Assembly (NCBI RefSeq): GCF_022790535.1
Contig: NZ_LOHG01000005.1
Location: forward strand, 1-64,000
Length of the DNA stretch: 64,000 bases
Direction: 5' to 3'
Source: Pseudomonas maioricensis
GTDB taxonomy: Bacteria; Pseudomonadota; Gammaproteobacteria; Pseudomonadales; Pseudomonadaceae
Shown: in pieces, positions 54,001 through 62,951 of the stretch
How the letters are laid out: each line of letters starts with the position of its first letter
Numbering within the stretch: position 1 is the first letter of the stretch
Notes under the pieces: generated by a model
What the model was told of the DNA's origin: nothing
The model's database searches: none
What the model saw: the letters and a program-made list of their open reading frames with translations, nothing else
Translations under genes and position numbers: made by a program

Positions 54001-54488
54001 TCCGCAAGGGCGAACAGCCAAACCTCGACCAACCGCTGGGCGGTGGCCCGGAAATCAACCTGCGGGTACCTGCGTTGATACCGGAAGCCTATCTGCCGGA
54101 TGTACATACACGCCTGATTCTGTACAAACGCATCGCCAATGCCGCTGACGAAGACAGCCTCAAGGATCTTCAGGTGGAAATGATCGATCGCTTTGGCCTG
54201 CTACCCGAACCGACCAAGCATCTGGTGCGCATTACCCTGCTTAAACTGCAGGCCGAGCAACTGGGTATCAAGAAGGTCGACGCAGGCCCTCAGGGCGGAC
54301 GTATCGAATTTGCTGCGGACACGCCGGTTGATCCACTGACCCTGATTAAATTGATTCAGGGCCAACCCAACCGTTATAAGTTCGAAGGTGCCACGCTGTT
54401 CAAATTCATGGTGCCCATGGAGCGTCCGGAAGAACGCTTTAACACCATTGAAGCGCTGTTCGAGCGCCTGACCCCGAAAACTGCCTGA
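51036..54488 (+). CDS. mfd: Transcription-repair coupling factor
   Basis: A 1150-residue DNA translocase that removes RNA polymerase stalled at lesions and recruits UvrA. A UvrB-homology region ([29 protein letters not shown]) is followed by the RNA polymerase interaction domain ([17 protein letters not shown]), then the RecG-like motor: Walker A [16 protein letters not shown], DEEH box [64 protein letters not shown]. The C-terminal TRCF domain ends near [24 protein letters not shown]. The GTG start corresponds to the P. aeruginosa start; GGAG lies 11 nt upstream. Confidence 0.96.
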   Translation: [1150 protein letters not shown]

Positions 54489-54499
54489 AGGATCCATCC

Positions 54500-55024
54500 A
54501 TGCGTGTGCTCCACTCACTCATCCTGCTGCTGACGCTGATCGCGCCAGCAGCCTTTGCCGATGGCAATTTTCAGGTCGAAATGATCCTGTTCCGCCAGCA
54601 GGGCGAGCCAGCTGCGACGCGTCAGATCGCGCCTGAGCACTGGGCTGCCAACGCGCAGAAAATTGATGCGCAGAGTGAGCGCGGGATTGCCTTGAAAGAC
54701 TTGGCCGACAAGCTCAACGCAAGCGGTACCTACCAAGTGCTGCTGCACCGTGCCTGGCAACAGAACCTGAGCACAGAGCCAAGCAAGGTCGCCGTGACCA
54801 GTGGCGAAGAACAGTGGGCGCACTTCCCGATTGAAGGCACCTTGAGCATAGGCATTGCACGCTTCACTGATATCGCGGCAGACTTCTGGGTCAATCAGCT
54901 TGATGCCCACGGTGTGCTGACCAGCAGCGAACGCCTGAAACAGACCACCCGGGTCAAAAACGGCGAACTGATCTATATGGACCACGGAAGCCTGGCCATG
55001 CTGGTGAAAGTATCGCCCCTGTAA
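54500..55024 (+). CDS. CsiV-family peptidoglycan-binding periplasmic protein
   Basis: A 174-residue exported protein. The signal peptide ends APAAFA (residue ~20). The mature part (FQVEMILFRQQGEPAATRQIAPEHW, LNASGTYQVLLHRAWQQ, GTLSIGIARFTDIAADFWVNQ) matches the CsiV family; Vibrio CsiV binds peptidoglycan and supports the D,D-endopeptidase/canavanine pathway. AAGGA precedes the ATG, 11 nt after mfd, so it is probably co-transcribed with mfd. Confidence 0.82.
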   Translation: MRVLHSLILLLTLIAPAAFADGNFQVEMILFRQQGEPAATRQIAPEHWAANAQKIDAQSERGIALKDLADKLNASGTYQVLLHRAWQQNLSTEPSKVAVTSGEEQWAHFPIEGTLSIGIARFTDIAADFWVNQLDAHGVLTSSERLKQTTRVKNGELIYMDHGSLAMLVKVSPL

Positions 55025-55095
55025 TTATTCAAGTAGCGCAACACGTGCTTCTTTTCCCATTCGAGCATCGCTACGGCGTAGGGCTGTCCTGAACT

Positions 55096-57837
55096 GTGTC
55101 GTCCAATCTTGAAAAGGTCCTCGCTTGGTCGTGGACAGATTTATTTACCAGCAGAACCGTTGAGCGGGGGTTTGACTATGCCCATGAAGACCGTATTCAG
55201 CTTGAAGAACTCAACCCGGACTCGGCACGTACGACATGCCGAGGCTCAGGCTCGGAAGTCTATACACAGACCCTGAAATTCAGGGATCCGCAACGCTTCG
55301 CGAACGCCCTGATCTGCAAATGCACCTGCCCGGTGCGTGAGAACTGCAAGCATTGTGTGGCGGCCTTGTTTTACCTTCATGCGCCGCAGAACCGCAACGC
55401 CTTGCAGGCTGCGCTGGATACAACACCTTCGGTACAACCGCCTCGCGTCGAAAAAGCGCCCGCCCTGCCTGAACGACTGATCGATGACATCAAGCCGCAT
55501 CCGCGCCTGATGCTGGCGAGCGTCGAGTTCAGCGCCTACGAACCGCGCAACGGCCGTATGCAGCGCCACATTCAGCACCGAGCCGCCCTCGCCTTTGGCT
55601 ACGGCAAGCACTACGCCACCGGCACGGCCAATGTCAGCATTCTGGTCAGCTCGCTAGGCAGCGATCTGGTTAACCAGAAAAGCGACATCATTGAACACCT
55701 GGAAACCGAGACCCTGCGCATTCGTCGCCAGGGCGAGCTGGAACGACAGCAACGCCAGGTTCTGCAGGATATGGGCTTCAGGGTAGCAACCCGGCAAAGC
55801 AAAGCACTGCCGGACACCGCCGGCGACATGTTCGACCTGCCCAACGACAAGGCATGGCTGCACTTCGTACTCAACGACCTGCCGCACCTTGAAGAGCAAG
55901 GCTGGGAAATCGTTATCACTGACGACTTTGCCTTCGACGTGACGCCCGTGGACGATTGGTACGCCGTCATCGATGAAGAGGCCGAGCGCGACTGGTTCGA
56001 TCTGGAGCTGGGCATCATCGTCAACGGCGAACGCCTGAGCCTGTTACCGATACTGATCAACCTGCTGCGCAGCCACCCCGAATTAATGAGCGCTGCCGGA
56101 ATTGCCAAGCGTGGTGACGACGAACAACTGCTCGTTCAACTCAATCACTTCACTCAAAATGGCGGCGGCCCAGTGCAGATCGCCCTGCCCTATGGCCGAC
56201 TGAAACCCGTGCTCGCTACCCTGGGCGATTTCTATTGGCGTGAAGAAGGCAGCAACTCGTTACGCCTGAACACCGCCGATGCCACACGCCTCGGGCAACT
56301 CGATGACTTGCCACTGAGCTGGCAAGGCGGCGACCGCTTGCGTCAGTTTGCCGACCGGCTTGCCAACATCAAGGACGCTCCGGTTATCGTGCCCGAGGGG
56401 CTCAACGCTACCTTGCGGGGTTATCAGCATGAAGGCCTGAGCTGGATGCAGTCGTTGCGCGAGCTGGAAGTCGGCGGCGTATTGGCCGATGACATGGGGC
56501 TGGGCAAAACCCTGCAGACCCTGGCTCACCTGCTCATGGAGAAACAGGCAGGACGCCTGGACCGACCTGCACTGGCCGTGATGCCGACCAGCCTGATCCC
56601 CAACTGGCTGGATGAAGCCGAGAATTTCACGCCGCAGTTGCGGGTACTTGCCCTGTACGGCGCCAATCGCCACGCTGATTTCGACAACCTGAACCAATAC
56701 GACCTGATTCTGACGACTTATGCCCTGCTACCCCGGGACGAGGAAGTTCTGGCGAAGCTGCCCCTGCACACGCTGATCCTTGATGAAGCGCAGTACATCA
56801 AGAACCCCAACAGCAAAGCTGCTCAAGCAGCACGCAGCCTCAATGCAAGGCAGCGCCTGTGTCTGAGCGGTACACCACTGGAAAATCATCTGGGCGAACT
56901 GTGGTCGCTGTTCCACTTCCTGATGCCGGGCTGGTTGGGCAGCAGCAAGGAATTCAACAGCAACTACCGAAACCCTATCGAGAAGCACGGCAACATGGAG
57001 CGCCTGCAGCATCTGAACGCCAGGATCAAACCGTTCCTGCTGCGTCGCACCAAAGAGCAAGTCGCCACCGAATTACCGCCCAAAACTGAAATCATCCACT
57101 GGGTCGAGCTCAATGAGGCTCAGCGGGATGTATACGAAACCGTGCGCCTGGCCATGGACAAGAAGGTCCGCGACGAGATCACCCGCAAAGGCGTAGCCCG
57201 CAGCCAGATCATCATTCTTGAAGCCCTGCTCAAGCTGCGCCAGGTCTGCTGTGATTTGCGCCTGGTCAACAGCGCACCGGCCAATCCGCGCCAAGGCAAT
57301 TCGGCCAAACTGCAAAGCCTGATGGAGATGTTCGAAGAACTGCTCTCGGAAGGACGCAAGATCCTGCTGTTCTCTCAATTCACCTCGATGCTGACCCTGA
57401 TCGAAGCCGAACTGAAACAACGCGGTATCGAGTACGCCTTGCTCACCGGCTCGACACGAGATCGACGTACGCCCGTGCAGGCTTTCCAGGCGGGCAAACT
57501 GCCAATCTTTCTGATCAGCCTGAAGGCAGGCGGCACCGGCCTGAACCTGACCGCAGCCGACACCGTGATTCATTACGACCCCTGGTGGAACCCGGCAGCC
57601 GAAAATCAGGCCACCGACCGCGCTTATCGCATCGGCCAGGACAAGCCGGTATTCGTCTACAAGATGATTGCCCGCGGCACGGTGGAAGAAAAAATCCAGC
57701 GTCTGCAACAAGAGAAGTCGGCACTGGCGTCCGGGGTACTGGACGGCAGAGTCACGGGTGACTGGAAGCTGGGAAGCGAAGACATTGCCGCGCTGTTCGC
57801 GCCGCTACCGGCTCAAGCGAAGAAGGGCAAGAAGTAA
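55096..57837 (+). CDS. SNF2-family helicase with SWIM zinc finger
   Basis: A 913-residue Swi2/Snf2 ATPase. An N-terminal SWIM zinc finger (CKCTCPVRENCKHCVAALFYLH, residues ~74-95, split here) precedes a linker and the motor: motif I DDMGLGKTLQTLAHLL, DEAH-like box LILDEAQYIKN, SGTPLENHLGELWSLF, and helicase C with ILLFSQFTSMLTLIEAEL and TDRAYRIGQDKPVFVYKMIARGTVEEKI. Such proteins remodel protein-DNA complexes; the specific role is not known to me. GTG start; the ribosome binding site is weak. It ends 31 nt before a REP element. Confidence 0.87.
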   Translation: MSSNLEKVLAWSWTDLFTSRTVERGFDYAHEDRIQLEELNPDSARTTCRGSGSEVYTQTLKFRDPQRFANALICKCTCPVRENCKHCVAALFYLHAPQNRNALQAALDTTPSVQPPRVEKAPALPERLIDDIKPHPRLMLASVEFSAYEPRNGRMQRHIQHRAALAFGYGKHYATGTANVSILVSSLGSDLVNQKSDIIEHLETETLRIRRQGELERQQRQVLQDMGFRVATRQSKALPDTAGDMFDLPNDKAWLHFVLNDLPHLEEQGWEIVITDDFAFDVTPVDDWYAVIDEEAERDWFDLELGIIVNGERLSLLPILINLLRSHPELMSAAGIAKRGDDEQLLVQLNHFTQNGGGPVQIALPYGRLKPVLATLGDFYWREEGSNSLRLNTADATRLGQLDDLPLSWQGGDRLRQFADRLANIKDAPVIVPEGLNATLRGYQHEGLSWMQSLRELEVGGVLADDMGLGKTLQTLAHLLMEKQAGRLDRPALAVMPTSLIPNWLDEAENFTPQLRVLALYGANRHADFDNLNQYDLILTTYALLPRDEEVLAKLPLHTLILDEAQYIKNPNSKAAQAARSLNARQRLCLSGTPLENHLGELWSLFHFLMPGWLGSSKEFNSNYRNPIEKHGNMERLQHLNARIKPFLLRRTKEQVATELPPKTEIIHWVELNEAQRDVYETVRLAMDKKVRDEITRKGVARSQIIILEALLKLRQVCCDLRLVNSAPANPRQGNSAKLQSLMEMFEELLSEGRKILLFSQFTSMLTLIEAELKQRGIEYALLTGSTRDRRTPVQAFQAGKLPIFLISLKAGGTGLNLTAADTVIHYDPWWNPAAENQATDRAYRIGQDKPVFVYKMIARGTVEEKIQRLQQEKSALASGVLDGRVTGDWKLGSEDIAALFAPLPAQAKKGKK

Positions 57838-57867
57838 GAACATCACGCCCCTGTAGCTGCCGATATT

Positions 57868-57941
57868 TGTGGGAGCCGGGCTTGCCCGCGATTCAGGCAC
57901 TGCGGCTTATCAGGCCATCGCGAGCAAGCTCGGCTCCTACA
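57868..57941. repeat. Classical Pseudomonas REP element
   Basis: TGTGGGAGCCGGGCTTGCCCGCGAT pairs with the complement ATCGCGAGCAAGCTCGGCTCCTACA ending at 57941, with several mismatches. It lies between convergent genes. Confidence 0.85.
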
Positions 57942-57953
57942 GAGTGAAACCTG

Positions 57954-59713
<1,760 letters not shown>

Positions 59714-59753
59714 AAAAAAACACCATTGCCGATAACCAATCCGGGCAATGGTG
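59714..59753 (-). terminator. Intrinsic terminator of psrA
   Basis: A perfect 10-bp stem (CACCATTGCC / GGCAATGGTG) is followed on the minus strand by seven Ts, immediately before the nagZ ATG. It ends psrA transcription and may throttle nagZ-mtiP read-through. Confidence 0.88.
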
Positions 59754-59787
59754 CTTGATCATCGAGCCAGGCGCAATGTGCGAACGG

Positions 59788-60504
59788 TCAGGCCTTGGCG
59801 GTAACAGGGGCAGTCGCGCTGCTTTTAGTGCGCGGCTTGAGCTGCGCGGCAATCATGGCGGTGTCGGTAACACCGGTTTCGGCACGCATGCCAGCAGCCA
59901 GGAAGGGCACCATAAGGCGCATGACCTGCTCAATGGAGGTATTGACGCCGAAATCTGTTTCGGCGATTGCCCGTAGCGCCTTGATACCCGACATGCTGAA
60001 CGCGGCAGCACCCAGCATGAAATGCACGCGCCAGAACAACTCGATAGGCGGAATACGAGGTGCAGCTTCATTGACCAGCACCATGTAGCGGCGAAACACC
60101 TTGCCGTACATGTCTTCCAGATAACGTCGCAAGTGGCCCTGGCTCTGACTGAAAGCGAGGCCGAGCAGACGCATGAAAATCGACAGGTCATTGTTGCTGC
60201 GAGGCTGGACGACGAGCGCTTGCTCGACCAGCATTTCCAGCAGCTCTTCCAGCGTAGGCTTTTGATCGGGTTTGGCCTGGCGCCTCTCCAGCTCACGATC
60301 AAGGCTGATACAGAATGGCCCAAGGAACCGGGAGAACACGGCCTGGATCAACGCCTTCTTGGAACCGAAGTGATAGTTGACTGCCGCCAGATTGACCGAC
60401 GCCTTGCTGGTAATCAGCCGCAACGAGGTTTCCGCGAAGCCTTTCTCCGCGAACAACTGCTCGGCAGCATCGAGAATGCGTTCAACTGTTTCCGACTGGG
60501 CCAT
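59788..60504 (-). CDS. psrA: Fatty-acid-responsive TetR regulator PsrA
   Basis: A 238-residue TetR-family regulator. The helix-turn-helix part (TVERILDAAEQLFAEKGFAETSLRLITSK and NLAAVNYHFGSKKALIQAVFSRFLGPF) and the ligand domain segments NNDLSIFMRLLGLAFSQSQGHLRRYLED and PPIELFWRVHFMLGAAAFSMSGIKAL are those of PsrA. In Pseudomonas PsrA represses itself and fadBA5 and activates rpoS, and long-chain fatty acids relieve it. Two palindromic PsrA boxes just upstream fit autoregulation. The ATG at 60504 is chosen because an upstream in-frame start would run into the boxes. Confidence 0.93.
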   Translation of the reverse strand: MAQSETVERILDAAEQLFAEKGFAETSLRLITSKASVNLAAVNYHFGSKKALIQAVFSRFLGPFCISLDRELERRQAKPDQKPTLEELLEMLVEQALVVQPRSNNDLSIFMRLLGLAFSQSQGHLRRYLEDMYGKVFRRYMVLVNEAAPRIPPIELFWRVHFMLGAAAFSMSGIKALRAIAETDFGVNTSIEQVMRLMVPFLAAGMRAETGVTDTAMIAAQLKPRTKSSATAPVTAKA

Positions 60505-60518
60505 GGTTCTCTGCCTGA

Positions 60519-60545
60519 CAAACACTTGTTTGAAACATACGTTTC
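60519..60545. promoter_or_regulatory. Tandem PsrA boxes upstream of psrA
   Basis: CAAACACTTGTTTG (60519-60532) and GAAACATACGTTTC (60532-60545) both fit the PsrA consensus G/CAAAC-N2-4-GTTTG/C, sharing one base. They lie 15 bp upstream of the psrA ATG, as expected for autoregulation. Confidence 0.85.
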
Positions 60546-60706
60546 AGACTATGTATCTGTCAAGCCCGTGACGCTGCATAGCCTGACAGCGGCGTATTTA
60601 ACCATATAAACCGTGGGCTGTAGCCTTTCATGTAGTGATCGCCCTGCGGCTGCCATCGGACGCCCTTGCGCCGCCGGTCAAAAGGACGATTGCCAAGTGG
60701 CGCGCA

Positions 60707-60722
60707 CTGTATATAATCCCAG
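60707..60722. promoter_or_regulatory. LexA (SOS) box 1 of the lexA promoter
   Basis: CTGTATATAATCCCAG has the CTG-N10-CAG SOS-box form and overlaps a TATAAT-type -10. Confidence 0.88.
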
Positions 60723-60725
60723 TCA

Positions 60726-60741
60726 CTGTATAAAAAGACAG
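60726..60741. promoter_or_regulatory. LexA (SOS) box 2 of the lexA promoter
   Basis: CTGTATAAAAAGACAG, three bp from box 1, with the same CTG-N10-CAG form and ten nt before the lexA ATG. Tandem boxes are usual for autoregulated lexA. Confidence 0.9.
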
Positions 60742-60751
60742 AGCGATCCAC

Positions 60752-61360
60752 ATGATTAAACTGACGCCACGCCAAGCTGAAATTCTGGGATTCATCAAGC
60801 GCTGCCTTGAAGACAACGGCTACCCGCCTACTCGTGCGGAAATCGCTCAGGAACTGGGTTTCAAATCACCTAACGCCGCTGAAGAACACCTGAAGGCACT
60901 TGCGCGCAAAGGCGCAATCGAGATGACTCCAGGCGCTTCACGGGGCATCCGTATTCCAGGCTTCGAAGCCAAGCCCGAAGAGAGCGGCCTGCCGGTCATC
61001 GGCCGAGTGGCTGCTGGCGCCCCGATTCTGGCCCAGCAACATATTGAAGAGTCCTGCAATATCAACCCTGCATTTTTCCATCCGAGTGCCGATTACCTGT
61101 TAAGGGTGCATGGCATGAGCATGAAAGATGTCGGCATCCTCGACGGTGATCTGCTCGCCGTGCATACAACCCGTGAGGCCCGTAATGGCCAGATCGTGGT
61201 AGCGCGTATCGGTGATGAAGTAACGGTCAAGCGATTCAAGCGCGAAGGCAGCAAAGTCTGGCTGATTGCCGAAAACCCGGACTTCGCACCTATCGAGGTG
61301 AATCTGAAGGATCAGGAACTGGTTATCGAAGGTTTGAGCGTCGGCGTTATCCGCCGCTGA
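60752..61360 (+). CDS. lexA: SOS repressor LexA
   Basis: A 202-residue LexA. The N-terminal winged helix ([34 protein letters not shown]) binds SOS boxes; the cleavage site is the Ala-Gly in VAAGAPILA; the catalytic Ser is in [14 protein letters not shown] and the Lys in GDEVTVKRF. Two LexA boxes precede it. The SulA gene follows after nine nt in the same operon. Confidence 0.97.
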   Translation: MIKLTPRQAEILGFIKRCLEDNGYPPTRAEIAQELGFKSPNAAEEHLKALARKGAIEMTPGASRGIRIPGFEAKPEESGLPVIGRVAAGAPILAQQHIEESCNINPAFFHPSADYLLRVHGMSMKDVGILDGDLLAVHTTREARNGQIVVARIGDEVTVKRFKREGSKVWLIAENPDFAPIEVNLKDQELVIEGLSVGVIRR

Positions 61361-61369
61361 GGAGACATC

Positions 61370-61840
61370 ATGCAGTTCGTCCAGGCTCCGCAATCACAAC
61401 TACCGCTGTTCGAGGCGTTTCTGGCACAACCTATTGCGCCAATGCTGAAAGAAGCAGCAGAACCGTCATGGAACAATGAACCTGAGGTTTTCAGTGAGCT
61501 GTCATTGCATGGCGCAGCTGGGAACTGTTTGAACCTGCTCGCACCGATCTTGCGTGAGCTGAGCCAGGATTCTGATGCTCGTTGGCTGACATTGATTGCA
61601 CCACCTTCCAGCCTGACGCAAAGCTGGCTGCGTGATGCGGGACTTAACCGCGAGCGCATTCTGTTATTGCAGCCGCGTGGTACTCAGAGTGCATTTGAGC
61701 TGGCGCGAGAGGCACTGCGACTGGGTCGCAGTCATACCGTAGTCAGCTGGATCAATCCGATCAGCACCGGGTTGCGTCAACAGCTGATCAGCGCGGCGAA
61801 ACTTGGGGATGCACAGAGCCTGAACATTCGTCTGGGCTAA
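61370..61840 (+). CDS. sulA: SOS cell-division inhibitor SulA
   Basis: A 156-residue SulA that binds FtsZ and blocks septation after DNA damage. FSELSLHGAAGNCLNLLAPILRELSQD, WLTLIAPPSSLTQSWLRDAGLNRERILLLQPRG and SHTVVSWINP correspond to the family core. It starts nine nt after lexA, so it shares the lexA promoter and its SOS boxes, an arrangement typical of Pseudomonas. Confidence 0.92.
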   Translation: MQFVQAPQSQLPLFEAFLAQPIAPMLKEAAEPSWNNEPEVFSELSLHGAAGNCLNLLAPILRELSQDSDARWLTLIAPPSSLTQSWLRDAGLNRERILLLQPRGTQSAFELAREALRLGRSHTVVSWINPISTGLRQQLISAAKLGDAQSLNIRLG

Positions 61841-61860
61841 CTCGTCCGGGCTGAGGTAAC

Positions 61861-62094
61861 TCAGTGAAGAACTCGCGGGCCGGTATCCTTTTCCAGCTCG
61901 CCTTCAGCAAGCCGACCTGCCATTTGCACGCCAACACTCAACATTGCCTTGGCGATTTCTACGTGCTGCCCTTGCAGGAATTCTTTGGCATCAGCAGAGA
62001 AATCCAGCGTTACCAATGATCCTTCATCGTCGGCACGACGTAGCTCGATACGGCCGTCAGGCAATTCCACAATTTCAAGAAACGATGTTGGCAT
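61861..62094 (-). CDS. Small conserved-context protein of unknown function
   Basis: A 77-residue charged protein (PTSFLEIVELPDGRIELRRADDEG, FSADAKEFLQGQHVEIAKAML) with no known motif. GGAG lies 10 nt before the ATG at 62094; an earlier start would add a low-quality extension. It lies convergent to sulA, at a place where I recall a similar small gene in P. aeruginosa. Function unknown. Confidence 0.75.
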   Translation of the reverse strand: MPTSFLEIVELPDGRIELRRADDEGSLVTLDFSADAKEFLQGQHVEIAKAMLSVGVQMAGRLAEGELEKDTGPRVLH

Positions 62095-62172
62095 CAGGGC
62101 AATACTCCACGAAAGGCGGGCATTGTAGCAGCCTGTCGACTCAGCCCCTAGCCCATCCATCACTGCATTTCA

Positions 62173-62694
62173 TCAGCACTCACTCAACCCTTCGCGAAAG
62201 CGAATTGCCAGCCCCTTCAGCTGCTGACGCCAGCTTTCCAGCTCCTCGCGGGTCAGTTCGGGCTCGGATTCCTCATCGAGATTGACCGCCACGATAAGCG
62301 GCTGTGTAACATCGCCTTTAACTTTTTTCGGCGCACGAGGCGGCTCGAACAAGGCGTTATAGGCTGCAAGCAACCGAGCCAGCCAGGTTTCACGGTGTTG
62401 AGCCAACTCGACCAGCTCGGCCATCTCCGGGATCGCCAATGCCTCCAGCACCTCCTGCGTCAGGAGCATTTCCGCACGCGGCGCGTTGGCCTGCGGCAGG
62501 CGGTAGTAGCCTGCAATCTCATGGCACAAGCCCAGCAAGGCACCATACAGATGGAACAACGCCGACTCGCGCTCCGCCTGTAACAACGCCTGAGCATTCA
62601 TGGCTCGGCCTTCCTGCGCCTTGCCCATGGACTCCAGGGCGAGCCCGGCGAAATAAATCTTCTGGTTGGTGCGGGTATAGAGTTCGTGGGCCAT
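62173..62694 (-). CDS. Conserved hypothetical protein (DUF6586-like)
   Basis: A 173-residue alpha-helical cytoplasmic protein (AHELYTRTNQKIYFAGLALESM at the start, ALFHLYGALLGLCHEIAGYY in the middle, acidic DLDEESEPELTREELE near the end). It is probably the DUF6586 family present next to topA in pseudomonads; function unknown. GGAGG lies eight nt before the ATG, and an upstream start is less likely. It may be co-transcribed with the 77-residue gene. Confidence 0.8.
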   Translation of the reverse strand: MAHELYTRTNQKIYFAGLALESMGKAQEGRAMNAQALLQAERESALFHLYGALLGLCHEIAGYYRLPQANAPRAEMLLTQEVLEALAIPEMAELVELAQHRETWLARLLAAYNALFEPPRAPKKVKGDVTQPLIVAVNLDEESEPELTREELESWRQQLKGLAIRFREGLSEC

Positions 62695-62770
62695 GGCGGC
62701 AGCCTCCGTAGCGATGAGCAAGACCTGCACCGGTTTGATGCGGTGCAACGTTCCGAATTAACCCCAATCC

Positions 62771-62861
62771 TGTAGGAGCTCACCGAGGTTACGAGGCCAG
62801 CGATCACGGCTTGTCTGACACTCCGCCATCGCTGGCCTCGTAACCTCGGTGAGCTCCTACA
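62771..62861. repeat. Large REP-like element with perfect 33-bp arms
   Basis: Arms 62771-62803 and 62829-62861 are exact reverse complements over 33 nt (start TGTAGGAGCTCACCGAGG), with a 25-nt loop. It is the longest perfect arm pair I found in the window. Confidence 0.9.
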
Positions 62862-62896
62862 GGTCCAATGTTTGCCAACCCCCAAACCAAAGCGAC

Positions 62897-62930
62897 AAAG
62901 CCCTCGGCACGATCAGCATACCGAGGGCTT
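62897..62930 (-). terminator. Terminator hairpin of topA
   Basis: AAGCCCTCGG and CCGAGGGCTT form a 10-bp stem with a 14-nt loop, 21 nt past the topA stop. On the minus strand the stem is followed by TGTCGCTTTGG, only moderately T-rich. Confidence 0.65.
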
Positions 62931-62951
62931 CGGGTTCAGTCAGGCGTTAGA

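Noticed and set aside
52338..54107. 589-codon open frame on the minus strand inside mfd
   Set aside because: It is antisense to a clear Mfd motor domain with all motifs intact, and its product is low-complexity with no domain; a GC-rich codon-bias shadow.
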